A stretch of 64,000 nucleotides of DNA, taken from Caenispirillum bisanense. Its GTDB lineage: Bacteria > Pseudomonadota > Alphaproteobacteria > Rhodospirillales > Rhodospirillaceae. The stretch spans positions 279,716 to 343,715 of the forward strand of contig NZ_BAAAEP010000001.1 of the NCBI RefSeq assembly GCF_039523075.1. Reading direction: 5' to 3'. Positions 9,729-17,039 of the stretch are shown here, one piece after another. Within the stretch, counting starts at the first letter, position 1; each line of letters starts with the position of its first letter. Below the pieces are notes generated by a model. The model was not told where the DNA came from. It made no database searches and was given only the letters and a program-made list of their open reading frames with translations. The position numbers and the translations under genes are program-made.

Positions 9729-10028
9729 GTGGCTGACAGGCAAGACAATTCGCGCCGCACCATCATGATCGTCATCATCGTGCTGGCGGTGGTGGCGCTC
9801 GGCTGGTGGATGTTCGGACAGAGCACTCAGCCGCCGGCCACCATGCCGGCCACCGAGGCGCCGCCGGCCCAGACGCCGACCCCCGGCGCCCCCGCCATGC
9901 CGGGCGACAGCCCGCAGACCGGTCCGTCGCCCACCACCAATCCGCAGCCGCACCCGGAGGGCGCCCCCACCACGCCGCCGGACGGTGGCACCGGTACCGG
10001 CACGGGCACCGCGCCGACCCAGCAGTAA
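9729..10028 (+). CDS. Small membrane-anchored Pro/Thr-rich protein
   Basis: 99 residues starting at GTG 9729, preceded by a strong AAGGGAGG 7 nt upstream. One TM helix spans residues 12-29 (TIMIVIIVLAVVALGWWMFG); the rest is a low-complexity, periplasmic Pro/Thr/Gly tail ending in GTGTGTGTAPTQQ. Such small single-pass proteins with disordered tails are common and uncharacterised in Rhodospirillales. The gene is followed closely by a terminator-like hairpin. Earlier in-frame ATGs have no ribosome binding site and lie in the divergent promoter gap. Confidence 0.75.
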   Translation: MADRQDNSRRTIMIVIIVLAVVALGWWMFGQSTQPPATMPATEAPPAQTPTPGAPAMPGDSPQTGPSPTTNPQPHPEGAPTTPPDGGTGTGTGTAPTQQ

Positions 10029-10048
10029 CGACCCGCGGCAGACCCGCG

Positions 10049-10081
10049 AAAAGGCCGGGAGACGGCGTCCCCCGGCCTTTT
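10049..10081. terminator. Intrinsic terminator, probably bidirectional
   Basis: AAAAGGCCGGG pairs with CCCGGCCTTTT around a 10-nt loop. It sits between the end of the small membrane protein and the end of the oppositely oriented hicB, and has A/T runs on both sides, so it can serve both transcripts. Confidence 0.75.
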
Positions 10082-10127
10082 CGTATGCCCGCTCCCGGCC
10101 GGGTGCCGGGCGCCGGTCATCCTGCCG

Positions 10128-10397
10128 TCAGGCGCTCAGCTTCGGCTCGCGCAGGCAGGCGCCGGCCACTGCCGAGCGGCGGGCGACCTCGGAAATCATG
10201 TCATGCGACGGGCGCGGCGCCGGCAGGTCGGCGCCCTCCTCCTGCAGCTCCTCGGCGCGGCGGCGCAGGGTCTGGTTGGCGGCGTGCAGGGCTTCGTCCA
10301 CCGTCGGGGCCGAGCACTTGCATCCCGGCACGCCCAGCACCTCGGCCTGATAGCCGTCGTCGCGGTCGCGGCGGACGATGGTGATGTAGCCTTTCAT
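10128..10397 (-). CDS. HicB-like antitoxin domain protein, orphan
   Basis: 89 residues beginning MKGYITIVRRDRDDGYQAEV, then PGCKCSAPTVDEALHAANQTL. This is the HicB-type ribonuclease-H-like fold that in type II toxin-antitoxin systems neutralises HicA. ATG 10397 is backed by AGGAGG 11 nt upstream. No DNA-binding tail is recognisable and no HicA-like gene (small, dsRNA-binding, catalytic His) is found on either side, so it is either an orphan or acts outside a toxin pair. The C-terminal 30 residues are not recognised. Confidence 0.7.
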   Translation of the reverse strand: MKGYITIVRRDRDDGYQAEVLGVPGCKCSAPTVDEALHAANQTLRRRAEELQEEGADLPAPRPSHDMISEVARRSAVAGACLREPKLSA

Positions 10398-10950
10398 GGC
10401 GGAATTGACCTCCTGTGTCGTGATTGGTTCCGGCGACAGTAGCGCTGATCCTGGTGACAAGGATCGTCACGGTGCCTGCCAAACGCCTGACGGCGCCGAT
10501 GGATGGCAACGGAGTAGAGCCCCAGTATCGTCAGGAAGGGGTGGCAGGGCCGGCGCGATGTCGTCAGGATAGGTCCATCGGCGGAGGAATCAACGGAAAA
10601 ATCAGTAAAAATGTAAATGCAAATAGTCAGGCGACGTAAAAACTTCGGGGAAAGCCAGTGGAAATTTGTGGATCAAGAAGTCCAACTTGGCCTGTCTGTA
10701 GAGTAACCGTAGAGGCGTAGAAAAGGGTATGGGTTGACATATCTGACAGCATGCGTATTTTATTCATCACACCGCACGTCGCCGTTCATGGCATTCACGC
10801 CAAGGCACGATGCGTCTGTCGCGGAGTCGGCGGGCGTCGGATCTGCCGCAACCGAAACGTCGGGAGGGCGTTGAAGGCCGCGAACGGATGGATCGAGGGG
10901 CCGGGGAAGTTTTATTCACCGGTCCGAGCTGAAGATTATGTGACGAGGTG
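10398..10950. other. Intergenic region between hicB and the ectoine operon
   Basis: 553 bp, with a stretch from 10560 to 10790 clearly richer in A/T than the surroundings, as expected for a regulatory region. Apart from the promoter at 10734 no gene is convincing: the frame at 10751-10951 (starting MRILFITPHVAVHG) lacks a ribosome binding site and would end at the ectA start. No MarR-type ectR regulator gene is present upstream. Confidence 0.7.
10734..10761 (+). promoter_or_regulatory. Sigma-70 type promoter of the ectoine operon
   Basis: Perfect -35 TTGACA at 10734-10739, 16-bp spacer, -10 TATTTT at 10756-10761, in the A/T-rich part of the gap. It is the best promoter match upstream of ectA and implies a leader of about 180 nt before the start codon. 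Osmotic control would be expected for these genes but no regulator site is identified. Confidence 0.6.
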
Positions 10951-12885
10951 ATGACGATTTCCCCAACTCCCCGCCGTGCCTGTGCCGCACCGGAGGGTCA
11001 TGGCGCTGGTGCCGCGTTGCCGCGACCCGTCGCCGCCGATGCCGACGAGCCTGCCACGCGCCCGACGGCGCCGCTCATCCGCCCGGCCCGGGCCGCCGAC
11101 GGTGCCGCCATGGTCGCCCTGGTAGACGCCACCGGCGCGCTCGACCGCAACTCCCCTTACGCCTACCTGATGATGGGGCAGTGGTTCTCCGACACCAGCC
11201 TGGTGGCGGAGCGCGACGGCCGCCTGGTCGGCTTCGTGATCGGCTTCGTGCCGCCGCGCCAGCCGGACACGGTGTTCGTGTGGCAGGTGGGCGTGGCGCC
11301 GAGCGAGAAGGGACGCGGCCTCGGTTCGCAGCTGCTGGATGCGCTGCTGCGCCGGCCCGGCCCGCAGGGCAGCCCGCCGCGCTTCCTGGAAGCGACGGTC
11401 ACGCCCTCCAACGCCGCCTCCGAAGCCCTGTTCCGCGGCGCCGCCCGGCGCCATCACGCCGCCGTCGCGGTGTCCGAGATTTTCCCCGGGGACTGGTTCC
11501 CCGCCACCGGCGCGGCCCACGAGCCAGAGCGCCTGTTCCGCATCGGCCCGCTCGCCGTCGGCAACAAGACCACCGGGAGGAAGACCCCCATGGATATTTT
11601 CGCCACCTACGAATCCAACGTCCGCTCCTACGTCCGCGACTTTCCCGCCGTGTTCGTCAAGGCCAAGGGCCACACCCTGATCGACGACAAGGGCCGCGAA
11701 TACATCGACTTCTTCGCCGGCGCCGGCGCGCTCAACTACGGCCACAACGACGACGCCATGAAGCAGGCGGTCATCGACTACCTGCAGGACGACGGCGTGC
11801 TGCACAGCCTGGACATGGCCACCGCCGCCAAGGGCCGCTTCATCGAGCGCTTCCAGGATGTCATCCTGAAGCCGCGCGGCCTGTCGTACCGCATGATGTT
11901 CCCGGGGCCGACCGGCACCAACACGGTGGAAAGCGCCCTCAAGCTCGCCCGCAAGGTCAAGGGGCGGGAGAAGATCGTCAGCTTCACCAACGCCTTCCAC
12001 GGCATGACGCTGGGTTCGCTGGCGGTCACCGGCAACCAGTTCAAGCGCGGCGGTGCCGGCCTGCCGCTCAACAACACCGTGTTCATGCCGTTCGAGGGCT
12101 ATCTCGGCAAGGGCGTCGACACCCTCGGCTACTTCGAGAAACTGGTGCTGGACGCCGGCTCCGGCGTCGACCTGCCGGCGGCGGTGATCCTGGAGACGGT
12201 GCAGGGCGAGGGCGGCATCAACGCCGCCTCCATGGAGTGGCTGAAGCGCCTGCGCGAGTTGTGCACCCGCCACGACATGCTGATGATCGTCGACGACGTG
12301 CAGGCCGGCTGCGGCCGCACCGGCACCTTCTTCAGCTTCGAGCCGGCGGGCATCGAGCCCGACATCATCTGCCTGTCCAAGTCCATTGGCGGCCTCGGCC
12401 TGCCGCTGGCGGTGACGCTCATCAAGCCCGAGTACGACGTGTTCGGCCCCGGCGAGCACAACGGCACCTTCCGCGGCAACAACCTGGCCTTCATCGCCGC
12501 CACGGAAGCCCTGCGCCACTGGGAAACCGACGCCCTGGCCGACAGCGTGCGGGAGAAGGCGGCGATCATCCGCGAACGCTTCCTGCGCCTGCGCGACCGC
12601 TTCCCGCAGTTCAAGGGCGAGGTGCGCGGCCGCGGCTTCATGCAGGGTATCGCCCTGGGCGCCGAGGGCGCGGCCAAGGAGATCTGCGCCGAGGCCTTCA
12701 AGCGCGGCCTGATCATCGAAACCTCCGGCCCCGACGGCGAGGTGGTGAAGATCCTGGCGCCGCTGACCATCACCGGCGAGGGGCTGGCCGAGGGCCTCGA
12801 CATCCTGGAACAGGCCTTCGCCGCCGTGGCGGACAAGCGTGGCGGCTCCGACACCCAGGACAACCACAGCCGCAGCGCCGCCTGA
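10951..12885 (+). CDS. ectAB: Fused EctA-EctB: diaminobutyrate acetyltransferase + diaminobutyrate aminotransferase
   Basis: One uninterrupted frame of 644 residues. Residues about 40-205 are EctA, a GNAT acetyltransferase that acetylates L-2,4-diaminobutyrate: NSPYAYLMMGQWFSDTSLVAE, the acetyl-CoA loop VWQVGVAPSEKGRGLGSQLL, LEATVTPSNAASEALFR and a final ERLFRIGP. Residue 214 begins EctB (MDIFATYESNVRSYVRDFP), the PLP enzyme making diaminobutyrate from aspartate semialdehyde. Normally these are two proteins separated by a stop; here no stop intervenes. A good ribosome binding site (GGGAGGAAG) remains just before the EctB ATG, so separate EctB may also be made. The N-terminal 40 residues are extra and low-complexity. 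ATG 10951 is weakly supported (GAGGTG abutting it). Confidence 0.9.
   Translation: MTISPTPRRACAAPEGHGAGAALPRPVAADADEPATRPTAPLIRPARAADGAAMVALVDATGALDRNSPYAYLMMGQWFSDTSLVAERDGRLVGFVIGFVPPRQPDTVFVWQVGVAPSEKGRGLGSQLLDALLRRPGPQGSPPRFLEATVTPSNAASEALFRGAARRHHAAVAVSEIFPGDWFPATGAAHEPERLFRIGPLAVGNKTTGRKTPMDIFATYESNVRSYVRDFPAVFVKAKGHTLIDDKGREYIDFFAGAGALNYGHNDDAMKQAVIDYLQDDGVLHSLDMATAAKGRFIERFQDVILKPRGLSYRMMFPGPTGTNTVESALKLARKVKGREKIVSFTNAFHGMTLGSLAVTGNQFKRGGAGLPLNNTVFMPFEGYLGKGVDTLGYFEKLVLDAGSGVDLPAAVILETVQGEGGINAASMEWLKRLRELCTRHDMLMIVDDVQAGCGRTGTFFSFEPAGIEPDIICLSKSIGGLGLPLAVTLIKPEYDVFGPGEHNGTFRGNNLAFIAATEALRHWETDALADSVREKAAIIRERFLRLRDRFPQFKGEVRGRGFMQGIALGAEGAAKEICAEAFKRGLIIETSGPDGEVVKILAPLTITGEGLAEGLDILEQAFAAVADKRGGSDTQDNHSRSAA
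11590..12885 (+). CDS. ectB: EctB portion of the fusion / possible internal translation product
   Basis: Diaminobutyrate-2-oxoglutarate aminotransferase, first committed enzyme of ectoine synthesis. From the internal ATG at 11590 the product is 431 residues, the usual EctB length. Family landmarks: FPGPTGTNTVESALKLAR, TNAFHGMTLGSLAVTGN, VDDVQAGCGRTGTFFSFE, and the PLP lysine in CLSKSIGGLGLPLAVTL, followed by GTFRGNNLAF. GGGAGGAAG lies 6 nt before the ATG. Whether this is a separate start or only a domain of the EctAB fusion is not decided by sequence alone. Stop 12885 is 58 bp before ectC. Confidence 0.85.
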   Translation: MDIFATYESNVRSYVRDFPAVFVKAKGHTLIDDKGREYIDFFAGAGALNYGHNDDAMKQAVIDYLQDDGVLHSLDMATAAKGRFIERFQDVILKPRGLSYRMMFPGPTGTNTVESALKLARKVKGREKIVSFTNAFHGMTLGSLAVTGNQFKRGGAGLPLNNTVFMPFEGYLGKGVDTLGYFEKLVLDAGSGVDLPAAVILETVQGEGGINAASMEWLKRLRELCTRHDMLMIVDDVQAGCGRTGTFFSFEPAGIEPDIICLSKSIGGLGLPLAVTLIKPEYDVFGPGEHNGTFRGNNLAFIAATEALRHWETDALADSVREKAAIIRERFLRLRDRFPQFKGEVRGRGFMQGIALGAEGAAKEICAEAFKRGLIIETSGPDGEVVKILAPLTITGEGLAEGLDILEQAFAAVADKRGGSDTQDNHSRSAA

Positions 12886-12943
12886 GGGCGGCGCCACGCC
12901 GCCACCGGAACCCGGACGAAGACAGGAAGAAGGACCAGACGCA

Positions 12944-13357
12944 ATGATCGTTCGCAAGCTCGAAGACCTGGTGGGCACCGAGGCCGAAGTGAAGGCCGAC
13001 AAGGGCACCTGGACCAGCCGCCGCATGCTGCTGCGCAAGGACGGCATGGGCTTCTCGTTCCATGACACGCTCATCCACGGCGGCACGGAAACCTACATCC
13101 ACTACGCCAACCACCTGGAAGCGGTGTACTGCGTCGGCGGCAAGGGCGAGATCGAGGTCATCGACACCGGCGAGACGTTCGCGCTGCACGACGGCGTCAT
13201 GTACGCCCTGAACGGGCACGAGCGCCACTGGCTGCGGGCCACCGAGACCATGCGCATGATCTGCGTCTTCAACCCGCCGCTGACCGGCAAGGAAGACCAC
13301 GACGAGAACGGCGTCTATCCGCTCATCACCGACGAGGAGGACGAGGCGGCGGCCTGA
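12944..13357 (+). CDS. ectC: L-ectoine synthase EctC
   Basis: Cyclises N-acetyl-diaminobutyrate to ectoine in the cytoplasm. 137 residues, starting MIVRKLEDLVGTEAEVKAD, with the small cupin fold: SFHDTLIHGGTETYIHYANH, the metal-binding EAVYCVGGKGEIEV region, and ALNGHERHWLRATETMRMICVFNPPL near the end. ATG 12944 follows AGGAAGAAGG. The length is typical of the family (about 130). It is third in the operon, 44 bp before ectD. Confidence 0.97.
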   Translation: MIVRKLEDLVGTEAEVKADKGTWTSRRMLLRKDGMGFSFHDTLIHGGTETYIHYANHLEAVYCVGGKGEIEVIDTGETFALHDGVMYALNGHERHWLRATETMRMICVFNPPLTGKEDHDENGVYPLITDEEDEAAA

Positions 13358-13401
13358 CCGCCCCCGCCGCACCCATCAGGACCGACACAGGAGACATCAC
13401 C

Positions 13402-14304
13402 ATGAATGCGATCCAGGAGCAGGACCTCTATCCGTCGCGCAGGGGAACGGAAGACGTCATCACCGAGCGGAAAGACCCGGTGGTGTACGGCGCGGCGGCG
13501 GATGGCCCGCTCGGCCAGGACGAACTGGAGGCCTACGACCGCAACGGCTTCCTGTTCTATCCGGCGTTCTTCGGCCCTGACGACCTGGCATCGTTCTCGG
13601 CCGAGCTGGACCGCCTGTGGGCCACGGCCGGCGCCGCCCGCGACAGCGACGAGGTGATCCGCGAGCCGGACAGCGACATCGTGCGCTCCATCTTCCGGGT
13701 GCACGAGACCAGCGACGTCTATCGCCGCCTGGCGGCCGACCCGCGCATCGCCGACCGCGCCCGCCAGCTGCTCGGCAGCGACGTCTACGTCCACCAGAGC
13801 CGCATCAACTACAAGCCCGGCTTCAAGGGGAAGGAGTTCTACTGGCACTCCGACTTCGAGACCTGGCATGTGGAGGACGGCGTGCCGCGCATGCGCATGG
13901 TGTCCTGCGCCATCTGGCTGACGGAGAACACCCCCGTCAACGGCCCGGTGATGGTGATGCCGGGGTCGCACAAGTGGTTCGTCGCCTGCTCCGGCGGCAC
14001 CCCGGACGACCACTTCAAGGCCTCGCTGCGCCGCCAGGAATTCGGCGTGCCGTCCGATACCAGCATGGAGTGGCTGGAAAAGCGTTGCGGCATCGAACAG
14101 CCGGTTGGCCCGGCGGGATCGGTGCTGTTCTTCGAATGCAACGTCGTTCACGGGTCCAACGGCAACATCACGCCGTACCCACGGTCGAACGTGTTCATCG
14201 TCTACAACAGCGTGGAAAACACGCCGAAGCAGGCCTTCGGGCCCGCCCGGCGCCGGCCGCACTTCCTCGGCAGCGACGACTTCACGCCCCTGCCGCGCGG
14301 ATGA
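13402..14304 (+). CDS. ectD: Ectoine 5-hydroxylase EctD
   Basis: Fe(II)/2-oxoglutarate dioxygenase converting ectoine to 5-hydroxyectoine, a protectant against heat and desiccation. 300 residues. The iron triad is readable as H149, D151 (WHSDFETWHVEDG) and H250 (ECNVVHGSNGN). The EctD signature region around FYWHSDFETWH and the substrate-binding IWLTENTPVNGP are intact. ATG 13402 follows ACAGGAGAC. It ends the ectABCD operon; the next gene runs on the opposite strand. Confidence 0.97.
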   Translation: MNAIQEQDLYPSRRGTEDVITERKDPVVYGAAADGPLGQDELEAYDRNGFLFYPAFFGPDDLASFSAELDRLWATAGAARDSDEVIREPDSDIVRSIFRVHETSDVYRRLAADPRIADRARQLLGSDVYVHQSRINYKPGFKGKEFYWHSDFETWHVEDGVPRMRMVSCAIWLTENTPVNGPVMVMPGSHKWFVACSGGTPDDHFKASLRRQEFGVPSDTSMEWLEKRCGIEQPVGPAGSVLFFECNVVHGSNGNITPYPRSNVFIVYNSVENTPKQAFGPARRRPHFLGSDDFTPLPRG

Positions 14305-14331
14305 GGCCCGGCCCGCCGCCGGTTGCGACGG

Positions 14332-14520
14332 TCAGCGGGCGGCGGCGGAGTCAAGGGCGGTGACGGCGGTTTCCAGCGCCGTCACCACCGTCGGCAGCTC
14401 CAGGGCCTCGGCGTCGCGGATGAGGTGGCGCAGGCACAGCTTCAGCGCCCGCACCTCGTCCGCCCGCGACGGCGCGCGGGTCTCCATGGCGACGATGGCG
14501 CGCAGGTCTTCCGACGTCAT
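14332..14520 (-). CDS. Small hypothetical protein, 62 residues
   Basis: Starts MTSEDLRAIVAMETRAPS at ATG 14520 with GGGGGGAAG 6 nt upstream and is predicted entirely helical (LKLCLRHLIRDAEALELPTVVTALETAV). Its end faces the ectD stop with a 27-bp gap. No family is recognised. The good ribosome binding site and heptad-like hydrophobic spacing are the arguments for it being real. Confidence 0.55.
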   Translation of the reverse strand: MTSEDLRAIVAMETRAPSRADEVRALKLCLRHLIRDAEALELPTVVTALETAVTALDSAAAR

Positions 14521-14591
14521 GTTCTTCCCCCCAGCGATTTCCCGCTGTCATCATACAATTGCCGGGTGGAAGTTCAACTGTTGCGTGGTAT

Positions 14592-15539
14592 CTATTGCCT
14601 GTCCGCGAGGCGAATCCACGTCAGTTCGTGCTTGTTGACCGACAGGTGCAGGACGCGGCTGCCAGGAATGGCTGCAAAGGCGCGCGCAGTCTCGTGATCC
14701 GTCGCCCCCTGAAACTTGATGGTGCAGAGGAAATTGCGGGCGAGGCCGCTGTCGATCCATTCGGTCACCAGCCGCAGCAGGCGCTCGGGGTAGCAGATGA
14801 CGTCGGACAGCAGCCAGTCCACCGGCCCGACATCGGCGGGCTTGAGGCCGAAGGCGCTTTCCAGCCGCACCTCCACCCCCGGCAGGGCGGCGACGCGCGG
14901 GTCGAGCGGCGCCTTGTCCACCGCCACCACCTGCGCCCCCAGGCGCTGCAGCACCCAGGTCCAGCCACCGGGGCAGGCGCCCAGGTCGATCACCCGATCG
15001 CCCGGTCCCGGCATGCGGCCGAGCAGGGTGAAGGCTTCCCACAGTTTCAGATAGGCGCGGCTCGGCGGGCCGTCGCGGTCCTCGACGAAGGCGACCTCGC
15101 CGTTGGCGAAGGGGCTGGAACACTGCGCCGCCGCCACCAGGGTGGTGCGGTCGAGCAGCGTCCACGAGCCGAGCGGCGCCGTCGGGGCCGGCTGCGGAAA
15201 CACCAGCGGCTTGGCCGAAACGTGCGGCAGCTTCTCCTGGATCAGGGCGGCGCGGCGGTGATGTTCGACGCCGTAGAAGGCCCAGTTGCGCTGGATGTCG
15301 CGCAGGGCGCGGGCGGCGTCGCCGTTGCTCTCGAAGCGGATCAGCCGCGGCGCCGTCCAGGTGTTCTGCGACCACGCCGCCGGCCGCGGCGGACCGGGGC
15401 AGAACACCAGCCGGCCGTGGACGTGGGAGGCGGCCTCGCCCAGTTCCTCCAGCAGAGGGTCCAGGAAGCCGTCGGCGGCGAGGTAGCCGGTGAAGGGATA
15501 GTCCTCGACCTCAATCAAGGTGCAGCGACCCGCGATCAT
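14592..15539 (-). CDS. RlmM-like SAM-dependent RNA methyltransferase
   Basis: 315 residues. The C-terminal half is a Rossmann-like RrmJ/RlmM methyltransferase: SAM motif VIDLGACPGGWTWVLQRLG (about residue 170), acidic VVAVDKAPL, catalytic-type DWLLSDVICYPER, lysine in FLCTIKFQGATDHE and KHELTWIRL at the end. This arrangement matches E. coli RlmM, which 2'-O-methylates C2498 of 23S rRNA. The N-terminal half is less conserved. ATG 15539 lies inside the end of the upstream oxygenase gene (29-bp overlap), so the two are co-expressed. The rRNA target is inferred from family and from the partner gene. Confidence 0.8.
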   Translation of the reverse strand: MIAGRCTLIEVEDYPFTGYLAADGFLDPLLEELGEAASHVHGRLVFCPGPPRPAAWSQNTWTAPRLIRFESNGDAARALRDIQRNWAFYGVEHHRRAALIQEKLPHVSAKPLVFPQPAPTAPLGSWTLLDRTTLVAAAQCSSPFANGEVAFVEDRDGPPSRAYLKLWEAFTLLGRMPGPGDRVIDLGACPGGWTWVLQRLGAQVVAVDKAPLDPRVAALPGVEVRLESAFGLKPADVGPVDWLLSDVICYPERLLRLVTEWIDSGLARNFLCTIKFQGATDHETARAFAAIPGSRVLHLSVNKHELTWIRLADRQ

Positions 15540-16680
15540 GGAGTTGCGCCAGCAGGCCGAGGGCGGCGCCATCACGCACCGTCTCCCGCAGGCGGTCGGC
15601 CTCGATGAAGGTCTCGGCGCACAGCAGGCGGCCGAGGTCGGCGGCGGCGCCGGCGCACAGGAAGCCCTCGCCGTCGACGAACAGACGGATGCCGCCGCCC
15701 GTCCGTTCCTGATAGGCGAAGCGGCTGCCTTCGTTGCGGCGCAGATCGGCGCCGTCGGCCAGCGCCCGCCGCACGCCATCCGGCCCCAGCGGCGCGTCCG
15801 CCGGGCTGGGGAAATAATCGTACTTCGGCTCGGTCACATGCTTGCCGAACCACGCCGCCAGGCTGTCGGGGTCGTCCAGGCGCTGCATCACCAGGGTGCG
15901 GATGCGCTCCACCGCAGCCGGAGTGATCTCGCCGGGGTTGGCCTGCACGGCGAGGTCGGGGTCTTCGTAGCGCACTTCCTCCGGCACCCGCTCGGCGATG
16001 CTCTCGGCGAACTCGCGGATCATGCTGCCGACGCCCGGCGCCCGGAAGCCGACCGAGATGGTCATGCAGTCATTGCCCTGGGCGACGCCGAAGTGGGCGA
16101 GGCGCGGCGGCAGGTAGAGCAGATCGCCCGGCTCGCAGTCCCAGCCGTCGGTGGCGTCGAACTCGGTCAGGATGCGGAGGGCGGGGTGGTCAAGGATGGG
16201 CGTGGCCGCCTCGCACAGCTGGCCGATGTCCCACCGGCGGCGGCCATGGGCCTGCAGCAGGAAGACGTCGTAGGTGTCGTAATGCGGGCCGACGCCGCCG
16301 CCGTCGGCGGCGTAGGAGATCATGATGTCGTCGATGCGCCAGTTGGGGATGAAGCGGAAGTCATCCACCAGCGCCGCCACCTCCGGCACCCACAGGTCGA
16401 CGCCCTGCACCAGCAACGTCCACTTGTCCTTGGGCAGGCCCTTGAAGGTCTTTTCGCTGAAGGGGCCGTGGCGCAGTTCCCACGGGGTCTTGCCGTTCTC
16501 GATGACGATGCGGCTTTCGACGTCGTCCTCCAGGGCGAGGCCGGCCAACTCGTCGGGCTCGATGGGGCTGACGAAATCCTTGAAGGCGCCCTTGATGAAC
16601 AGCGGCTTCTTCTGCCAGTACTCGGCAAGGAAGCGCTCCACGGGCATCACGCCGAAGAAGGACGCATCGGCCGTCGTCAT
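15511..16680 (-). CDS. roxA: RoxA/YcfD-type JmjC ribosomal oxygenase
   Basis: 389-residue Fe(II)/2-oxoglutarate oxygenase of the cupin-like JmjC family; E. coli RoxA hydroxylates an arginine of ribosomal protein uL16. Iron ligands read as H133 and D135 (GVGPHYDTYDVFLLQ) and H196 (PPRLAHFGVAQG). The substrate dimer region and winged-helix C-terminal domain (about 230-389) are present, matching the family's usual length. ATG 16680 follows TGGAGATC. It overlaps the RlmM-like gene, giving a two-gene ribosome-modification operon. Divergent from the LysE exporter across a gap holding repeat copy 2. Confidence 0.92.
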   Translation of the reverse strand: MTTADASFFGVMPVERFLAEYWQKKPLFIKGAFKDFVSPIEPDELAGLALEDDVESRIVIENGKTPWELRHGPFSEKTFKGLPKDKWTLLVQGVDLWVPEVAALVDDFRFIPNWRIDDIMISYAADGGGVGPHYDTYDVFLLQAHGRRRWDIGQLCEAATPILDHPALRILTEFDATDGWDCEPGDLLYLPPRLAHFGVAQGNDCMTISVGFRAPGVGSMIREFAESIAERVPEEVRYEDPDLAVQANPGEITPAAVERIRTLVMQRLDDPDSLAAWFGKHVTEPKYDYFPSPADAPLGPDGVRRALADGADLRRNEGSRFAYQERTGGGIRLFVDGEGFLCAGAAADLGRLLCAETFIEADRLRETVRDGAALGLLAQLHDRGSLHLD

Positions 16681-17039
16681 CGCGGCGATCTCCACACTGG
16701 GTCGGAACGGGGCGGCACCTTGCCACCGGCGGGTCGCGCTGTCGAGGGGGTAGGGGCGCGGGGGCGACGGTGCAGGAGAGGGGAATACCACCAAGGCACC
16801 AAGACACCAAGGCGGCGGAGCCTGTCGGGGTGTTGCCTCCCTGCGTTTGCGCATCGCCAGGTCTTTGCCGAAGGCATATTAAGTCTGCTGCGCAGGGCGG
16901 GGGGATCGCCGCCTGCCGTCGAACACCGCCCTCCTTGGTGTCTTTGTGTCTTGGTGGTTCACAACCCCCCGGCAATGGCTCTTCCTCAGCATCGGAAGTG
17001 GGTCTAAAGTGCGATCCTTGCTGCATCGGAGGCGATCCC
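16681..17039. other. Divergent intergenic region roxA/lysE-like
   Basis: 359 bp, about half occupied by inverted-repeat element copy 2. No ORF here is credible; the apparent long frames are read-through of the repeat. A promoter could not be picked with confidence for either flanking gene. Confidence 0.7.
16787..16962. repeat. Long inverted-repeat element, copy 2
   Basis: Arms 16787-16812 and 16933-16958 are near-perfect reverse complements and belong to the same family as copy 1 at 2640-2790, but with a different core of about 120 bp. The core again has an internal stem (CCCTGCG near 16840 against CGCAGGG near 16892). Bases 16933-16962 match copy 1 (2640-2669) exactly in reverse complement. 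Cross-matching arms with unrelated cores suggest that the arms are the conserved functional part. Confidence 0.85.

Noticed and set aside
6739..9768. 1009-codon open frame on the plus strand opposite ftsK
   Set aside because: Shadow of the ftsK coding strand; amino-acid make-up is His/Gly/Val-rich noise and it has no domain.
10751..10951. Small ORF MRILFITPHVAVHG in the ectoine leader
   Set aside because: No ribosome binding site, sits directly on the promoter -10, and no family; considered leader sequence.
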